A stretch of 64,000 nt of DNA from Ktedonobacteraceae bacterium (GCA_035653615.1 DASRBN010000038.1:62001-126000); one strand, 5' to 3'; counted from the stretch's first letter, positions 8,771-16,422 are shown. Translations and numbers: made by a program. The notes: generated by a model not told the origin, from the letters alone.

Positions 8771-8824
8771 GAGCTTGTTCGGAAAACTGACTTGTATCCC
8801 AGGTGGAGATTTCCGAACAAGCTC
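8771..8824. repeat. 15-bp inverted repeat, possible terminator
   Basis: Perfect arms GAGCTTGTTCGGAAA / TTTCCGAACAAGCTC with a 24-nt spacer, about 50 bp after the interrupted secreted-protein gene. It may serve as that gene's terminator, or be a miniature mobile element. The second arm is followed by TTAAAA, not a T-run. Confidence 0.55.
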
Positions 8825-8910
8825 TTAAAATTTTTCTCAAAATATTAACACATCTTAAAACAACTTCCCCACTCGAAAAGAAGCATCGCAGCTTATTTCC
8901 GCACGTTGCT

Positions 8911-8972
8911 TCACAAATCCCGCCGCTGAAAACCGTATTGCCCCTGTCATAGGCAGCGTAATGCAATGCTTA
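8911..8972 (-). pseudogene. Decayed 3' end of an ABC-2 permease gene
   Basis: On the minus strand this reads HCITLPMTGAIRF, matching the C-terminus YCIALPIGGAIRFQKRDL of the permease at 9310-10176. After the Phe codon one extra T shifts the frame; removing it gives QRRDL and a stop, exactly the expected end. The homologous DNA runs from the stop complement TCA at 8911 to about 8972, and no more of the gene is recognisable. It looks like the remnant of a duplicated permease gene. Confidence 0.6.
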
Positions 8973-9035
8973 TACGTATGTGGATACTTGAATACCTCCA
9001 TCAGCACCAAAATCGCCACGTGTCTTGACTATTCC

Positions 9036-9212
9036 CTAACACATCCTTGGTGGCGGCGGGCAAGTATAAGCTACCGCATGACTGGCGCTGAAGCCTGCAT
9101 GCTGGAAAGGGTCACCTGAACGCGCCATGCTAATGGACCAGCTCAACAGAGCTACTAGCAGGACCAGGGCAAGACCAACGATAAGCAGTGTTCTTCGAAG
9201 TGATATGGTCAT
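9036..9212 (-). CDS. 58-residue single-pass membrane peptide
   Basis: A short gene starting at the ATG at 9212, with AAAAGGAG 6 bp upstream. The product starts MTISLRRTLLIVGLALVLLV, one strong hydrophobic helix (about residues 8-26) after a basic start, and ends in a polar stretch with YTCPPPPRMC. It could be a signal-anchored peptide or a processed, secreted Cys-containing peptide. No family is recognised. The extended -10 motif about 55 bp upstream and the good ribosome site support real expression. It follows the permease gene in orientation but has its own promoter-like signals. Confidence 0.6.
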   Translation of the reverse strand: MTISLRRTLLIVGLALVLLVALLSWSISMARSGDPFQHAGFSASHAVAYTCPPPPRMC

Positions 9213-9238
9213 GGTTCACTCCTTTTCTGTCTCAATAG

Positions 9239-9275
9239 TTGAGCAATATTCAGACTTTCCTGCTCAAGTATAACA
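9239..9275 (-). promoter_or_regulatory. Extended -10 and leader hairpin for the 58-residue peptide
   Basis: On the minus strand TGTTATACT (9275-9267) is an extended -10. Directly downstream, TTGAGCA and TGCTCAA (9267-9239) form 7-bp arms with a 15-nt loop, overlapping the expected transcript start, so they could be an operator or a leader stem. Confidence 0.4.
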
Positions 9276-9309
9276 TATCGTAGAGCAATTCTTTAATGGG
9301 AAGACTCAC

Positions 9310-10176
9310 TTACAAATCCCGCTTCTGAAAGCGTATCGCCCCTCCAATCGGGAGCGCAATGCAGTACAGTATGGCCCAGGCGAAGAGCGCAGGGGCTATC
9401 GGCTGGATCGAGGTAAAGGGCGTATTCAGGCTGAAGAGCAGGCCGCGTTCCTGTACCAGGCTGAATACGAAGGAGGGGACAAGGTAGTATGAGGCGCCGT
9501 GCCAGAGGGCATCGGTTGGAATTACCAGATTGACGAAGGTGATGATATTCTGCGTCGTTTGACCCTGCGACGTGGTAATCAGCTGCACGAAGCTGGCCAG
9601 GGGCGCGCCGATAAACATCATGATCGCAATGGCCCCGTTGACAAGGGTAGGGAAGATTGTGCTGCCCAGCGTGGTGAGAGCCAGCAAGACGAGCGTACTC
9701 ATTTCGATCATGCCCAGCGCGGGCAGGGCATTTTCAGGGAAGTAGCCCGTGCGCCAGAAGATGATGCCCAGGAAGGTGAAAAAGAGCATCGCCGTGTAGA
9801 TGGTCAGGATCAGCGCGTAGCCCAGCCACTTGCCGAAGATGATCTCGGCGCGATGCAAAGGCTTCGAGACAACGACGGAAAAGGTATTCGCCTCTATCTC
9901 GCCGGAAGTCATGTTGATGCTCAGCACGATGGTCAAGGCCCCGCTGAGCAGATAGGCGGCCCATACCGATAGAATAGAAATAACGACGTCAAATTCCAGC
10001 AAGAAGAGCTGTGGGTCGGAGTGATTTGGAGCATTCGCGAGCTGGATCGAATAGGCGGCATTGAGCATGAGGGCGAACACCGCCAGCAGCAAGATATTCA
10101 ATACCAGCATCGCCAGCAGGAGCCAGCGATGAAAGGCTTCCTGAATGGTGAAGCGTGTAATCAAGAGCAATCCCAT
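9310..10176 (-). CDS. ABC-2 type transporter permease
   Basis: 288 residues with about six membrane helices; no ATPase motifs. The first helix follows FTIQEAFHRWLLLAMLVLN, and a long external loop (AYSIQLANAPNHSDPQ) precedes the next. A block around GEIEANTFSVVVSKPLHRAEII is typical of ABC-2 permeases for multi-copper/NosY-like or antibiotic exporters. It lies 55 bp after the ATPase gene at 10232-11266 and should form the channel for it. The ATG at 10176 has AGAGGGA upstream and is preferred to a GTG ten codons earlier, whose codons come partly from a repeat. A broken copy of its 3' end lies at 8911. Confidence 0.9.
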   Translation of the reverse strand: MGLLLITRFTIQEAFHRWLLLAMLVLNILLLAVFALMLNAAYSIQLANAPNHSDPQLFLLEFDVVISILSVWAAYLLSGALTIVLSINMTSGEIEANTFSVVVSKPLHRAEIIFGKWLGYALILTIYTAMLFFTFLGIIFWRTGYFPENALPALGMIEMSTLVLLALTTLGSTIFPTLVNGAIAIMMFIGAPLASFVQLITTSQGQTTQNIITFVNLVIPTDALWHGASYYLVPSFVFSLVQERGLLFSLNTPFTSIQPIAPALFAWAILYCIALPIGGAIRFQKRDL

Positions 10177-10193
10177 GATATATTTCCCTCTAT

Positions 10194-10223
10194 GAAGGAC
10201 AGGCACAAGGCCCTGTCCCTACA
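10194..10223. repeat. GGACAGG...CCTGTCC repeat, family C
   Basis: GGACAGG, a short spacer, then CCTGTCCCTAC. This matches the unit GGGACAGGCCGCTGTCCC found twice inside the DnaJ-propeller gene at 18340-18417. Here it sits in the 55-bp gap between ATPase and permease genes. Confidence 0.5.
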
Positions 10224-10231
10224 GCATGAAA

Positions 10232-11266
10232 TTAATTGCCTGCTTTCAAAGCATCGATCGTATCGAAGAAGATTTGTTCGAGCGAGAGGCGGCGCGGCGC
10301 CAGTGTGTAGAGACGCGCCCCGCAGGCATAGACGATGTCCGCGATATCGGCTGATTGCCCCTCACGCTGAACCTCGACCTGGAGGCTGTTCGGGTCATCC
10401 TCTTGCATTTCTATAGAGAGCGCGACAGATTTGAGACGCAGGAGCAATTCCTCTGTAACCTGGCTGACGCGCACCTCAAAGACCTTTCTCTTGTCGAACA
10501 ATTCGGCAGGCGCGCCAACTTTCAAGATACGTCCCTGGTTGATGATGGCGACGCGGTCGCAGATGGCTTCGACATCGGCCAGCAGGTGCGAATTGAGGAA
10601 GATGCTGGTGCCCTCTTCCCGCAGTTCGCGCAGCAGTTCGCGCATATCACGCTGGCCGACAGGATCAAGGCCGGACACGAGTTCATCGAGAATAACCAGG
10701 TCCGGCTTGTTGATGAGGGCCTGGGCCAATCCGATGCGCTGCAACATACCCTTGGAAAATGTGCCCAGCTTCTGATGATCGCGCCCGGACAAACCCACCA
10801 TCTCCAGCACTTCTGTAATGCGTTTTTCCAGCGTTGCTCCTCGCAGACCATAGAGCCGACCGTGAAATTCGAGAAAGTCATGCGCCTTGAACCAGCGATG
10901 GAAAGAGGGGAATTCGGGTAAATAACCAATGCGCCGGCGCGATTCTACGTGATTGATCGGCTGGCCCAGCACGCGCACCGTGCCTTTTGTGGGCGCGACC
11001 AGCCCGGTGAGTATCTTCACTACAGTGGATTTTCCCGCGCCGTTTGGCCCAAGAAAGCCGAAAGCCTCGCCCCTGTAGGTGACAAGGCTGATATCATCGA
11101 CCGCGATGATCTGCTGGTAGACCTTGCGCAGTCCCTGTATTTCTACCGCGGGCAGGCGGCCATTACCATTCATAGCAGGCGAGGGCGACCGCGAAGGGTC
11201 GCCCTTACTATACACCGGTGGGCCTACCGGCTCCTGATTTGTGGCAGATTTGCTATTCAATTGCAT
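10232..11266 (-). CDS. ABC transporter ATP-binding protein
   Basis: 344 residues. The ATPase domain has Walker A GPNGAGKST, signature FSKGMLQRIGLAQAL, Walker B LVILDELVSGLDP (catalytic Glu kept, although the usual Pro after it is replaced) and switch His in LNSHLLADVE. The C-terminal 100 residues form the accessory domain seen in ABC-2 export ATPases. It energises the downstream permease at 9310. GAGGGCGAG precedes the ATG at 11266, only 14 bp after the anti-sigma-like gene. Residues about 20-28 are translated from the palindrome at 11183-11204; the core domain starts near residue 38, and a second possible start is the ATG at 11173, which lacks a ribosome site. Confidence 0.94.
   Translation of the reverse strand: MQLNSKSATNQEPVGPPVYSKGDPSRSPSPAMNGNGRLPAVEIQGLRKVYQQIIAVDDISLVTYRGEAFGFLGPNGAGKSTVVKILTGLVAPTKGTVRVLGQPINHVESRRRIGYLPEFPSFHRWFKAHDFLEFHGRLYGLRGATLEKRITEVLEMVGLSGRDHQKLGTFSKGMLQRIGLAQALINKPDLVILDELVSGLDPVGQRDMRELLRELREEGTSIFLNSHLLADVEAICDRVAIINQGRILKVGAPAELFDKRKVFEVRVSQVTEELLLRLKSVALSIEMQEDDPNSLQVEVQREGQSADIADIVYACGARLYTLAPRRLSLEQIFFDTIDALKAGN
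11183..11204. repeat. Palindrome GGGCGACC/GGTCGCCC inside a coding region, family D
   Basis: Eight-bp arms GGGCGACC and GGTCGCCC around GCGAAG. A sister copy with GACGACC/GGTCGTC lies at 19575-19595 between genes. This one is read in frame within the N-terminal extension of the ABC ATPase (residues SKGDPSRSPS). Confidence 0.6.
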
Positions 11267-11280
11267 GTATCACTCGCCCT

Positions 11281-12561
11281 CTAAACTAACGAATTGGCCG
11301 ATCTCAATAACTGATTGGTATCGGAAACGGTGCCACCGACGGCGTAGATGATATTTCCTGTTTGCCACACAACCGCGCTGCCAGCAGGAAATTGCTTGAA
11401 CTGCTTAATAGTGGTCGAGATGTTCCGGGTGAGCAACAGTCCGCTGGTGCCATGTACGGTGATGGTCTGGGAATTGATGCCCGACGGAACCGGCAACGGT
11501 ACGACGCCGCTGCTCAGGTCGATTTGCTTGAGCTGCGCTACAAGCTGGGAAGGCAGGCCAGGAAGCGAGAGCGCGACATTGCGCAATTCCTCAAGCGTTG
11601 CGCTACCGGTGGCGCGTATCAAGGGGCTGGGAATTTCCATGATCATGAATTGGGTATCGGCCCCGTTTCCGTATGAAATCGCCACACCCGCGCTAATTGT
11701 TAGCTCAAAGGTCGCGCCATCCAGATTGGCCGGAATGTTGACGTTGCCATAGCCATTCTTTGAGAAGAAGGCGCGCGCTTTGCTGGCATTGAAGGTAAAG
11801 GTAGCCTGCCCGGCGCTCATCACACTGAAATCAGGGGTGGTGGGAATGCCGCGCGGCAGGTAGTGGGGCAGCAAGATGGGGAAGTTGACCATGCGAGCGG
11901 CCTGCGCTTCCGTCAGACCATCCTGGGTTTGTAAGCTGCCGGGCTGAACCTGCAAGGTTCCCAGGTCCTCAAACGATGGAATTGGACGCGAGGCCAGCGT
12001 CTGTATGTCTTGCTTCGTGACCTGCACGGTCTGGAAATGCTGCACGCGGAAGAGCGAGAGAAACTGGCTTGCTAACGCGCCGCCATTGGGTACCAATATC
12101 AGCACAATCAATACGGCCGCTACAGCCGCGACCATCCAGCTGCGAGGAACGCGATACCATTTGCGCGCTTCGGTCTTCCTGGCGGGCAAGACCTGGACTG
12201 TTGCTCGCCTGGCCGGTTCAGGTGTTTCATCAAGAGCAACCTGAGAGAGCCCATATACGGGGATCTCTTGCCGGCTATCCAATTGCAGGCCTGTTTCCCC
12301 GATTCCATTTGCTCCCATTCCAGGAGTTGCAGCGAGGATGATTTGCTGGATCATAGCGACATCGGCGGGCCGTGCAAGGGTATGGTCTTCATCCTGATAT
12401 ACCGCATTGATTTCCAGGATCATACGCTCCAGGGCCTGATTCTGCTCGGCCTCGCTCAACACGGTGGCAATAGTATCGACGTCGCCGTTCTCCATAGCGC
12501 AGATGTAGCGCTGTAGAATCTGAGCATTATGCTGCATAGCAGGGGTCAGTTGCTCATTCAT
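11281..12561 (-). CDS. Membrane-anchored anti-sigma-like protein
   Basis: 426 residues, one membrane helix at about 142-158 (WMVAAVAAVLIVLILV). The cytoplasmic part has an alpha-helical start (HNAQILQRYICAMENGDV) suited to sigma binding; it lacks the zinc-finger HxxxCxxC. The external part of about 260 residues is of the DUF4367-like kind: predicted beta-rich, with a segment LPHYLPRGIP often seen in such sensor domains and a late GTSGLLL...WQTGNIIYAVGG block. It overlaps the upstream sigma gene by 8 bp, the usual arrangement for a sigma and its regulator. Its signal is unknown. ABC ATPase and permease follow in the same operon. Confidence 0.78.
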   Translation of the reverse strand: MNEQLTPAMQHNAQILQRYICAMENGDVDTIATVLSEAEQNQALERMILEINAVYQDEDHTLARPADVAMIQQIILAATPGMGANGIGETGLQLDSRQEIPVYGLSQVALDETPEPARRATVQVLPARKTEARKWYRVPRSWMVAAVAAVLIVLILVPNGGALASQFLSLFRVQHFQTVQVTKQDIQTLASRPIPSFEDLGTLQVQPGSLQTQDGLTEAQAARMVNFPILLPHYLPRGIPTTPDFSVMSAGQATFTFNASKARAFFSKNGYGNVNIPANLDGATFELTISAGVAISYGNGADTQFMIMEIPSPLIRATGSATLEELRNVALSLPGLPSQLVAQLKQIDLSSGVVPLPVPSGINSQTITVHGTSGLLLTRNISTTIKQFKQFPAGSAVVWQTGNIIYAVGGTVSDTNQLLRSANSLV

Positions 12562-13204
12562 GGCTTTCTCCTTCCTGATTGTTCATATGTTGTTCGCGCC
12601 AGGCTAAACGCAGGCGTTTCAAGGCGCGGTGCAATCTTACACGCGCCGCGGCAGGTGTAATACCGAGCTTCTCCGCCAGGGCTTCTCTCTCAAAGCCATA
12701 GAGGAACGCCAGTTGTAAGAGTTGTTGATCCTCAGGCGAGACAAGAGAGAGCAGCAGGGCTGCCTGTTCGTTGGCGGCGACATCCTGTTCCGGCCCGGCG
12801 GTTGCGCATGCCGGAATCTGGTCTAACAGTTCATCGTCGCTCAGGGACTCTTGCCGGTCTGTTGACAGCTCGTGAATAAATAATTCGCGCCGCGAGCGCT
12901 TCGCGTACTCTACCTTTTTGCGTTTGATGATGTTGATCGCTATGCCTAAAAGCCACGCCATCGGCTGGCCCGAAGGATTGAAGCGGTCGGCATGGTCAAG
13001 CGCTTCGATGACCACTTCCTGTAACACCTCAATCGCCGTAGCTGTCACCTCTTCACCCCTGGCAACGCCCATACGTTGGACATAAGAACGCAGGGTGCCA
13101 AGGAGCGCCGCCGCATTGTCAGCAAGAAATTCGACAATGCGCTCCTTATTAGAGGCGGTCGAAGGTATAACATAGGCCACGCCGCGTGGCATATCTGGTT
13201 CCAT
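12554..13204 (-). CDS. ECF-type RNA polymerase sigma factor
   Basis: 216 residues. Region 2 is visible as EVLQEVVIEALDHADRF and MAWLLGIAINIIKRKK; region 4 as LLQLAFLYGFEREALAEKLG followed by ITPAAARVRLHRALKRL, a helix-turn-helix for the -35 element. A start with GGAAGG 8 bp upstream is clear. It heads a four-gene leftward operon (sigma, anti-sigma-like protein, ABC ATPase, permease). The likely logic is that an envelope signal frees the sigma factor, which drives the exporter, but this is inferred from layout. Confidence 0.9.
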   Translation of the reverse strand: MEPDMPRGVAYVIPSTASNKERIVEFLADNAAALLGTLRSYVQRMGVARGEEVTATAIEVLQEVVIEALDHADRFNPSGQPMAWLLGIAINIIKRKKVEYAKRSRRELFIHELSTDRQESLSDDELLDQIPACATAGPEQDVAANEQAALLLSLVSPEDQQLLQLAFLYGFEREALAEKLGITPAAARVRLHRALKRLRLAWREQHMNNQEGESHE

Positions 13205-13309
13205 TTACACGTCCTTCCGTACCTGTTGATTGATAGAGGCGTGTCCGATTTGTGTCCCTACAGTATACTATTCAATTCTGAAGGAGAAAGTGTTACATTC
13301 GATTCACTC

Positions 13310-13395
13310 AGATTCTTCGTTGCACTCAGAATGACATGTCCCGGACACAGGCGCCTGTGTCCGGGACATGTCATTCTGAGTGCAACGAAGAATCT
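13310..13395. repeat. 86-bp palindrome, repeat family A variant
   Basis: Perfect palindrome centred at 13352/13353. The outer part is the family A core with TTGCACTCAG in place of CTGCGCTCAG, and the change is mirrored in both arms. Paired changes in both arms mean the fold is conserved rather than the letters. It lies between the divergent exporter operons. Confidence 0.88.
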
Positions 13396-13433
13396 CTCGC
13401 CCAACTTATGGGTAATCATCGGATTGTTAATGC

Positions 13434-13462
13434 TTGACTTTCGCTCTCGTTTCGGGTATATT
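13434..13462 (+). promoter_or_regulatory. Promoter of the TetR-ABC operon
   Basis: TTGACT (13434-13439), 17-bp spacer, TATATT (13457-13462): a near-consensus housekeeping promoter. The operator palindrome starts 19 bp after the -10, placing it over the transcript start. Confidence 0.75.
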
Positions 13463-13480
13463 TATGACCGGAAAACGATT

Positions 13481-13506
13481 TTGACCAATTTAGCTTAATT
13501 GGTCAA
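13481..13506. promoter_or_regulatory. TetR operator palindrome
   Basis: Perfect 10-bp arms TTGACCAATT and AATTGGTCAA with a 6-bp spacer. Its place just downstream of a strong promoter and 33 bp before a TetR-family gene is the classic layout for autorepression, so it is most likely the binding site of that regulator. Confidence 0.75.
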
Positions 13507-13538
13507 CCAGTCACGCATCTAAGGAAGAGGTGGGAAAG

Positions 13539-14282
13539 GTGTCGAATCGACGTAGCAGGAACGGAGAAGACAGAAAGCAGGAGGAGCGCTCGAAGCAGCA
13601 GGAACGCGCCCAGCGTATTCTCGATGCCGCGGCAGAGTTGATACAGCGCTGGGGTTACAATAAAACAACGATTGACGATATCGCCAGGCGAGCGGGAGTG
13701 GCAAAAGGCACCATTTACCTGCACTGGAAAACGCGCGAAGACCTTTTCGATGCGCTGATGCGGCGCGAGGAGCTGGCGCTGACCGAAGATATCCGGCGGC
13801 GTATCGCCGCTGATCCGGAGGGCGCGACACTGCACGGCGTGATGAAACATGCCACACTTGCGACCATGAAAAGCCCGCTGATGAAAGCGGTGATTTTGCG
13901 CGATACCAATATGATAGGCGAACTGGTGCATAAAGAATATGCAACCGAGGCTTACGAAGAAAGGATAGCTCGCTACAAGACGTTTCTTGAGTTTTTGCGC
14001 AATCATGGCCTGGTACGCGCCGATATCGGCATACGTGAGGAGCTGTACCTGTTGAGCGCCCTTTCGACGGGCATTCTACTCATCGACCCCTGGTTGCCGG
14101 ATGACATCAAGGTGCCCGACGAAGTAGCGGCGGAGTTAATGGCGGAAACGATTCGACGCACCTTCGAGCCACGCCAGGCCACCACGCAAAGCGAATTACA
14201 GGAGGTTACTACGGTCTTTAATCAGTATATCGACCGGGTCGTAGAAATTACAAAAGAGCAGGTTCAAAAGGAGATAGAGTGA
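13539..14282 (+). CDS. TetR/AcrR family transcriptional regulator
   Basis: About 247 residues. The N-terminal DNA-binding domain reads RAQRILDAAAELIQRWGYN then KTTIDDIARRAGVAKGTIYL, a textbook TetR helix-turn-helix, followed by a helical ligand-binding domain. It likely represses the downstream ABC exporter from the palindrome at 13481-13506 and releases on binding an unknown small molecule. The GTG at 13539 is chosen because GGAAGAGG lies 8 bp before it; a GTG three codons earlier has the site too close. Its stop TGA overlaps the start of the ATPase gene by one base, so the operon is tightly coupled. Confidence 0.93.
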   Translation: MSNRRSRNGEDRKQEERSKQQERAQRILDAAAELIQRWGYNKTTIDDIARRAGVAKGTIYLHWKTREDLFDALMRREELALTEDIRRRIAADPEGATLHGVMKHATLATMKSPLMKAVILRDTNMIGELVHKEYATEAYEERIARYKTFLEFLRNHGLVRADIGIREELYLLSALSTGILLIDPWLPDDIKVPDEVAAELMAETIRRTFEPRQATTQSELQEVTTVFNQYIDRVVEITKEQVQKEIE

Positions 14283-15205
14283 TGAGTACTCCAGAACCGG
14301 TTATCGTGATTGATAACCTTCATAAATCATATGGAACTGTGCAGGCGGTAAAAGGCATTTCGATGAATGTGGAGCGCGGTGAAATCTTCGGCTTCCTGGG
14401 ACCGAATGGGGCGGGAAAGACGACGACGATTCGCTGCATGCTGGATGTTATTCGCCCGACTTCAGGCGCGATTCGCGTACTCGGGCTGGACGCACAGCGT
14501 GACGTGCATGAACTTCATCAATATATTGGTTACCTGCCCGGAGATGTGCGTTTGCCGGGTCAGATGACCGGCAAACAGGTGATTGACTACTTCTCGCGCT
14601 TACAGGGCCGCGAACCGGTGTTATTAAAGGACCTGGTAGCGCGCTTTGATGTGGAGATGAAGCGTCCTCTCAAGGGCTATTCCAAGGGTATGCGCCAGAA
14701 GATTGGCATCGTGCTGGCGTTCATGTGCGACCCTGAAGTGCTGATCCTGGATGAGCCGACATCCGGCCTCGACCCACTGTTGCAGAAGACATTCAACGAG
14801 TTCTTGCTACAGGAGCAGGCGCGTGGAAAGACCATCTTCATGAGTTCGCATATTATGAGCGACGTGGAGAAAGTGTGCCAGCGCGTGGCTGTGATCCGCC
14901 GGGGAGAGCTGGTAACGGTCGAGGCCGTCGAGGCGCTGCGCGAAAAGGCCGGGCAGCGGGTGACGGTCGAATTTGGAGACGCGGTCACGGCGGAAGAATT
15001 GGAGCACATTCCAGGTGTAGGCAATGTCTCCCAGCATGACCACTCCTATAGTCTGACAGTCAGTGGCAGTATGGACCCATTGATCAAGGCATTCAGCTGC
15101 CACGAGGTCTTACGTTTACAGGCAGAGGAAGCCCCGTTAGAGGAAGTGTTCCTGAAATTTTATGAAGATACAGGCGCCGGAACATCACCGGTGAATTCGC
15201 GATAA
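14282..15205 (+). CDS. ABC transporter ATP-binding protein
   Basis: 307 residues. Walker A GPNGAGKTTT, signature YSKGMRQKIGIVLAF, Walker B VLILDEPTSGLDP and switch His in MSSHIMSDVE are all intact; the C-terminal part is the accessory domain of drug-export type ATPases. AAGGAG lies 8 bp before the ATG at 14282; a GTG at 14279 is a weaker alternative. It pairs with the permease 13 bp downstream and is probably induced by the compound it helps to export through the TetR gene ahead of it. Confidence 0.95.
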   Translation: MSTPEPVIVIDNLHKSYGTVQAVKGISMNVERGEIFGFLGPNGAGKTTTIRCMLDVIRPTSGAIRVLGLDAQRDVHELHQYIGYLPGDVRLPGQMTGKQVIDYFSRLQGREPVLLKDLVARFDVEMKRPLKGYSKGMRQKIGIVLAFMCDPEVLILDEPTSGLDPLLQKTFNEFLLQEQARGKTIFMSSHIMSDVEKVCQRVAVIRRGELVTVEAVEALREKAGQRVTVEFGDAVTAEELEHIPGVGNVSQHDHSYSLTVSGSMDPLIKAFSCHEVLRLQAEEAPLEEVFLKFYEDTGAGTSPVNSR

Positions 15206-15218
15206 AGGAGCGTGCATC

Positions 15219-16073
15219 ATGGCGACAACATCCATTTCCGCAAAAAGCATACCGGCCCCCAGGAAGCGCGCGCATGGACTGGCGATCACTCTACAGGCGC
15301 TGCGCAGCGCGCAAATACCGATTGGCTCAGGCGCGTTCTATGCATTTTTTGTAGCGCTCGTGTGTGGTTTAATCTACCCAACGCTATCAGGTTTCAATTT
15401 CAACGCTTACCTGACATCAAATGTCGTGGCAGGGCTGGTCGGAGCAAAATTGCCCAGCGCCTCGAGTTTTTCGGCGCTGATCGCGCTCGAGCTGTATAGT
15501 TCGTTTTATGGTTTGATTTTCGGTGGCCTGGTAGCCTACATCGCGGGCGCGGCACTGCCTACAACGTTTGAGAACGGGACACTCGACCTCGCGCTTTCTC
15601 GGCCCGTCAGTCGCACGCGCTATTACCTGGAATTATGGCTCAGCGCGGTCATCAGCGGTCTCATTCTGAGCATATTGACGGTCTTCGCCGTCTGGCTAAG
15701 CACGCTCTTCGTCGCCAATGCCGGTGTGAGCTGGCAATGGCTCTTCACCGCGCAGGCCATCGGGTTCGCCTTTCTCTTCATGGCAACCGGGCTGGGCATG
15801 TTGTTCGGCTCATTTCTCAATTCCAGCCGCGCTGCGGGAGGCACCGCACTTGGCTTTGTCGGCCTCTTTTACCTGATGAACACACTCGGCGGGCTTTCCG
15901 ATAAGCTCTCCTGGATGCAAAAGATTCAACCATTTTACTATACGCAGGCTGTGCAGGCGCTGGCACTGCATTCGATCACCTGGTGGTATCCGTGGATACT
16001 GGTCATCATAGGGTTGGTTCTAGGGATTATTGGCCTGGTGGTGTTCAACAGGCGCGATTTACCCACGGTCTGA
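15219..16073 (+). CDS. ABC-2 type transporter permease
   Basis: 284 residues with six predicted helices (ALVCGLIYPTLSGF, LIFGGLVAYIAGAAL, VISGLILSILTVFAVWL, LFMATGLGMLFGSFL, ALGFVGLFYLMNTL and a C-terminal one). A Pro-rich basic start precedes helix 1, and ENGTLDLALSRPVSRTRYYL is the cytoplasmic coupling block typical of ABC-2 exporters. AAAGGAG gives a good ribosome site. Together with the preceding ATPase and TetR genes it makes a complete regulated exporter; the substrate is unknown. Confidence 0.93.
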   Translation: MATTSISAKSIPAPRKRAHGLAITLQALRSAQIPIGSGAFYAFFVALVCGLIYPTLSGFNFNAYLTSNVVAGLVGAKLPSASSFSALIALELYSSFYGLIFGGLVAYIAGAALPTTFENGTLDLALSRPVSRTRYYLELWLSAVISGLILSILTVFAVWLSTLFVANAGVSWQWLFTAQAIGFAFLFMATGLGMLFGSFLNSSRAAGGTALGFVGLFYLMNTLGGLSDKLSWMQKIQPFYYTQAVQALALHSITWWYPWILVIIGLVLGIIGLVVFNRRDLPTV

Positions 16074-16148
16074 ACAATATAGATACAGGAAAATCCATCA
16101 TCTACCAAAGTATCCCATTAAAGTGCATGATCCCTACGCCAATACAGA

Positions 16149-16232
16149 GCGATTGAAAAGTCGCGAGAACGAGCTTGATTTTGTCGGAGCGTCTTGTACA
16201 GTTGACCTCACTTGACGCGACTTTTCAATCGC
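16149..16232. repeat. 17-bp inverted repeat, possible miniature element
   Basis: Perfect arms GCGATTGAAAAGTCGCG / CGCGACTTTTCAATCGC with a 50-nt interior that includes TTGACC. It lies between the exporter operon and the alkA promoter, and may terminate the former. I found no second copy in the window. Confidence 0.6.
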
Positions 16233-16254
16233 CCTGCCCTGACGCCAATATTCC

Positions 16255-16283
16255 TTGACCACCCGATTGCCATCTGCTATAGT
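16255..16283 (+). promoter_or_regulatory. Promoter of the alkA-type gene
   Basis: TTGACC (16255-16260), 17-bp spacer, TATAGT (16278-16283), with an extended TGC just before the -10. It gives a leader of about 130 nt that contains the 23-codon ORF at 16345. Confidence 0.7.
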
Positions 16284-16344
16284 TCTGGTAGGTAGCGTTC
16301 ATAATCCACAGCTTGATACGCAGCCGGCAGGGCAGGAAGCGGAG

Positions 16345-16416
16345 ATGGAGCAAGATCACCAGCAGCCTCAATATGAGCAACCGATGGTATCATATCCAGA
16401 GATACCCCAACAGTAA
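16345..16416 (+). CDS. 23-codon leader ORF in frame with alkA
   Basis: ATG after GGAAGCGGAG, encoding 23 residues rich in Gln and Pro (QPQYEQPMVSYPEIPQQ), then TAA; two codons later comes the glycosylase ATG in the same frame. The glycosylase start has no ribosome site of its own, so this ORF may couple or control its translation. Alternatively it is an N-terminal extension cut off by a nonsense change. Confidence 0.4.
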   Translation: MEQDHQQPQYEQPMVSYPEIPQQ

Positions 16417-16422
16417 GTTAAC

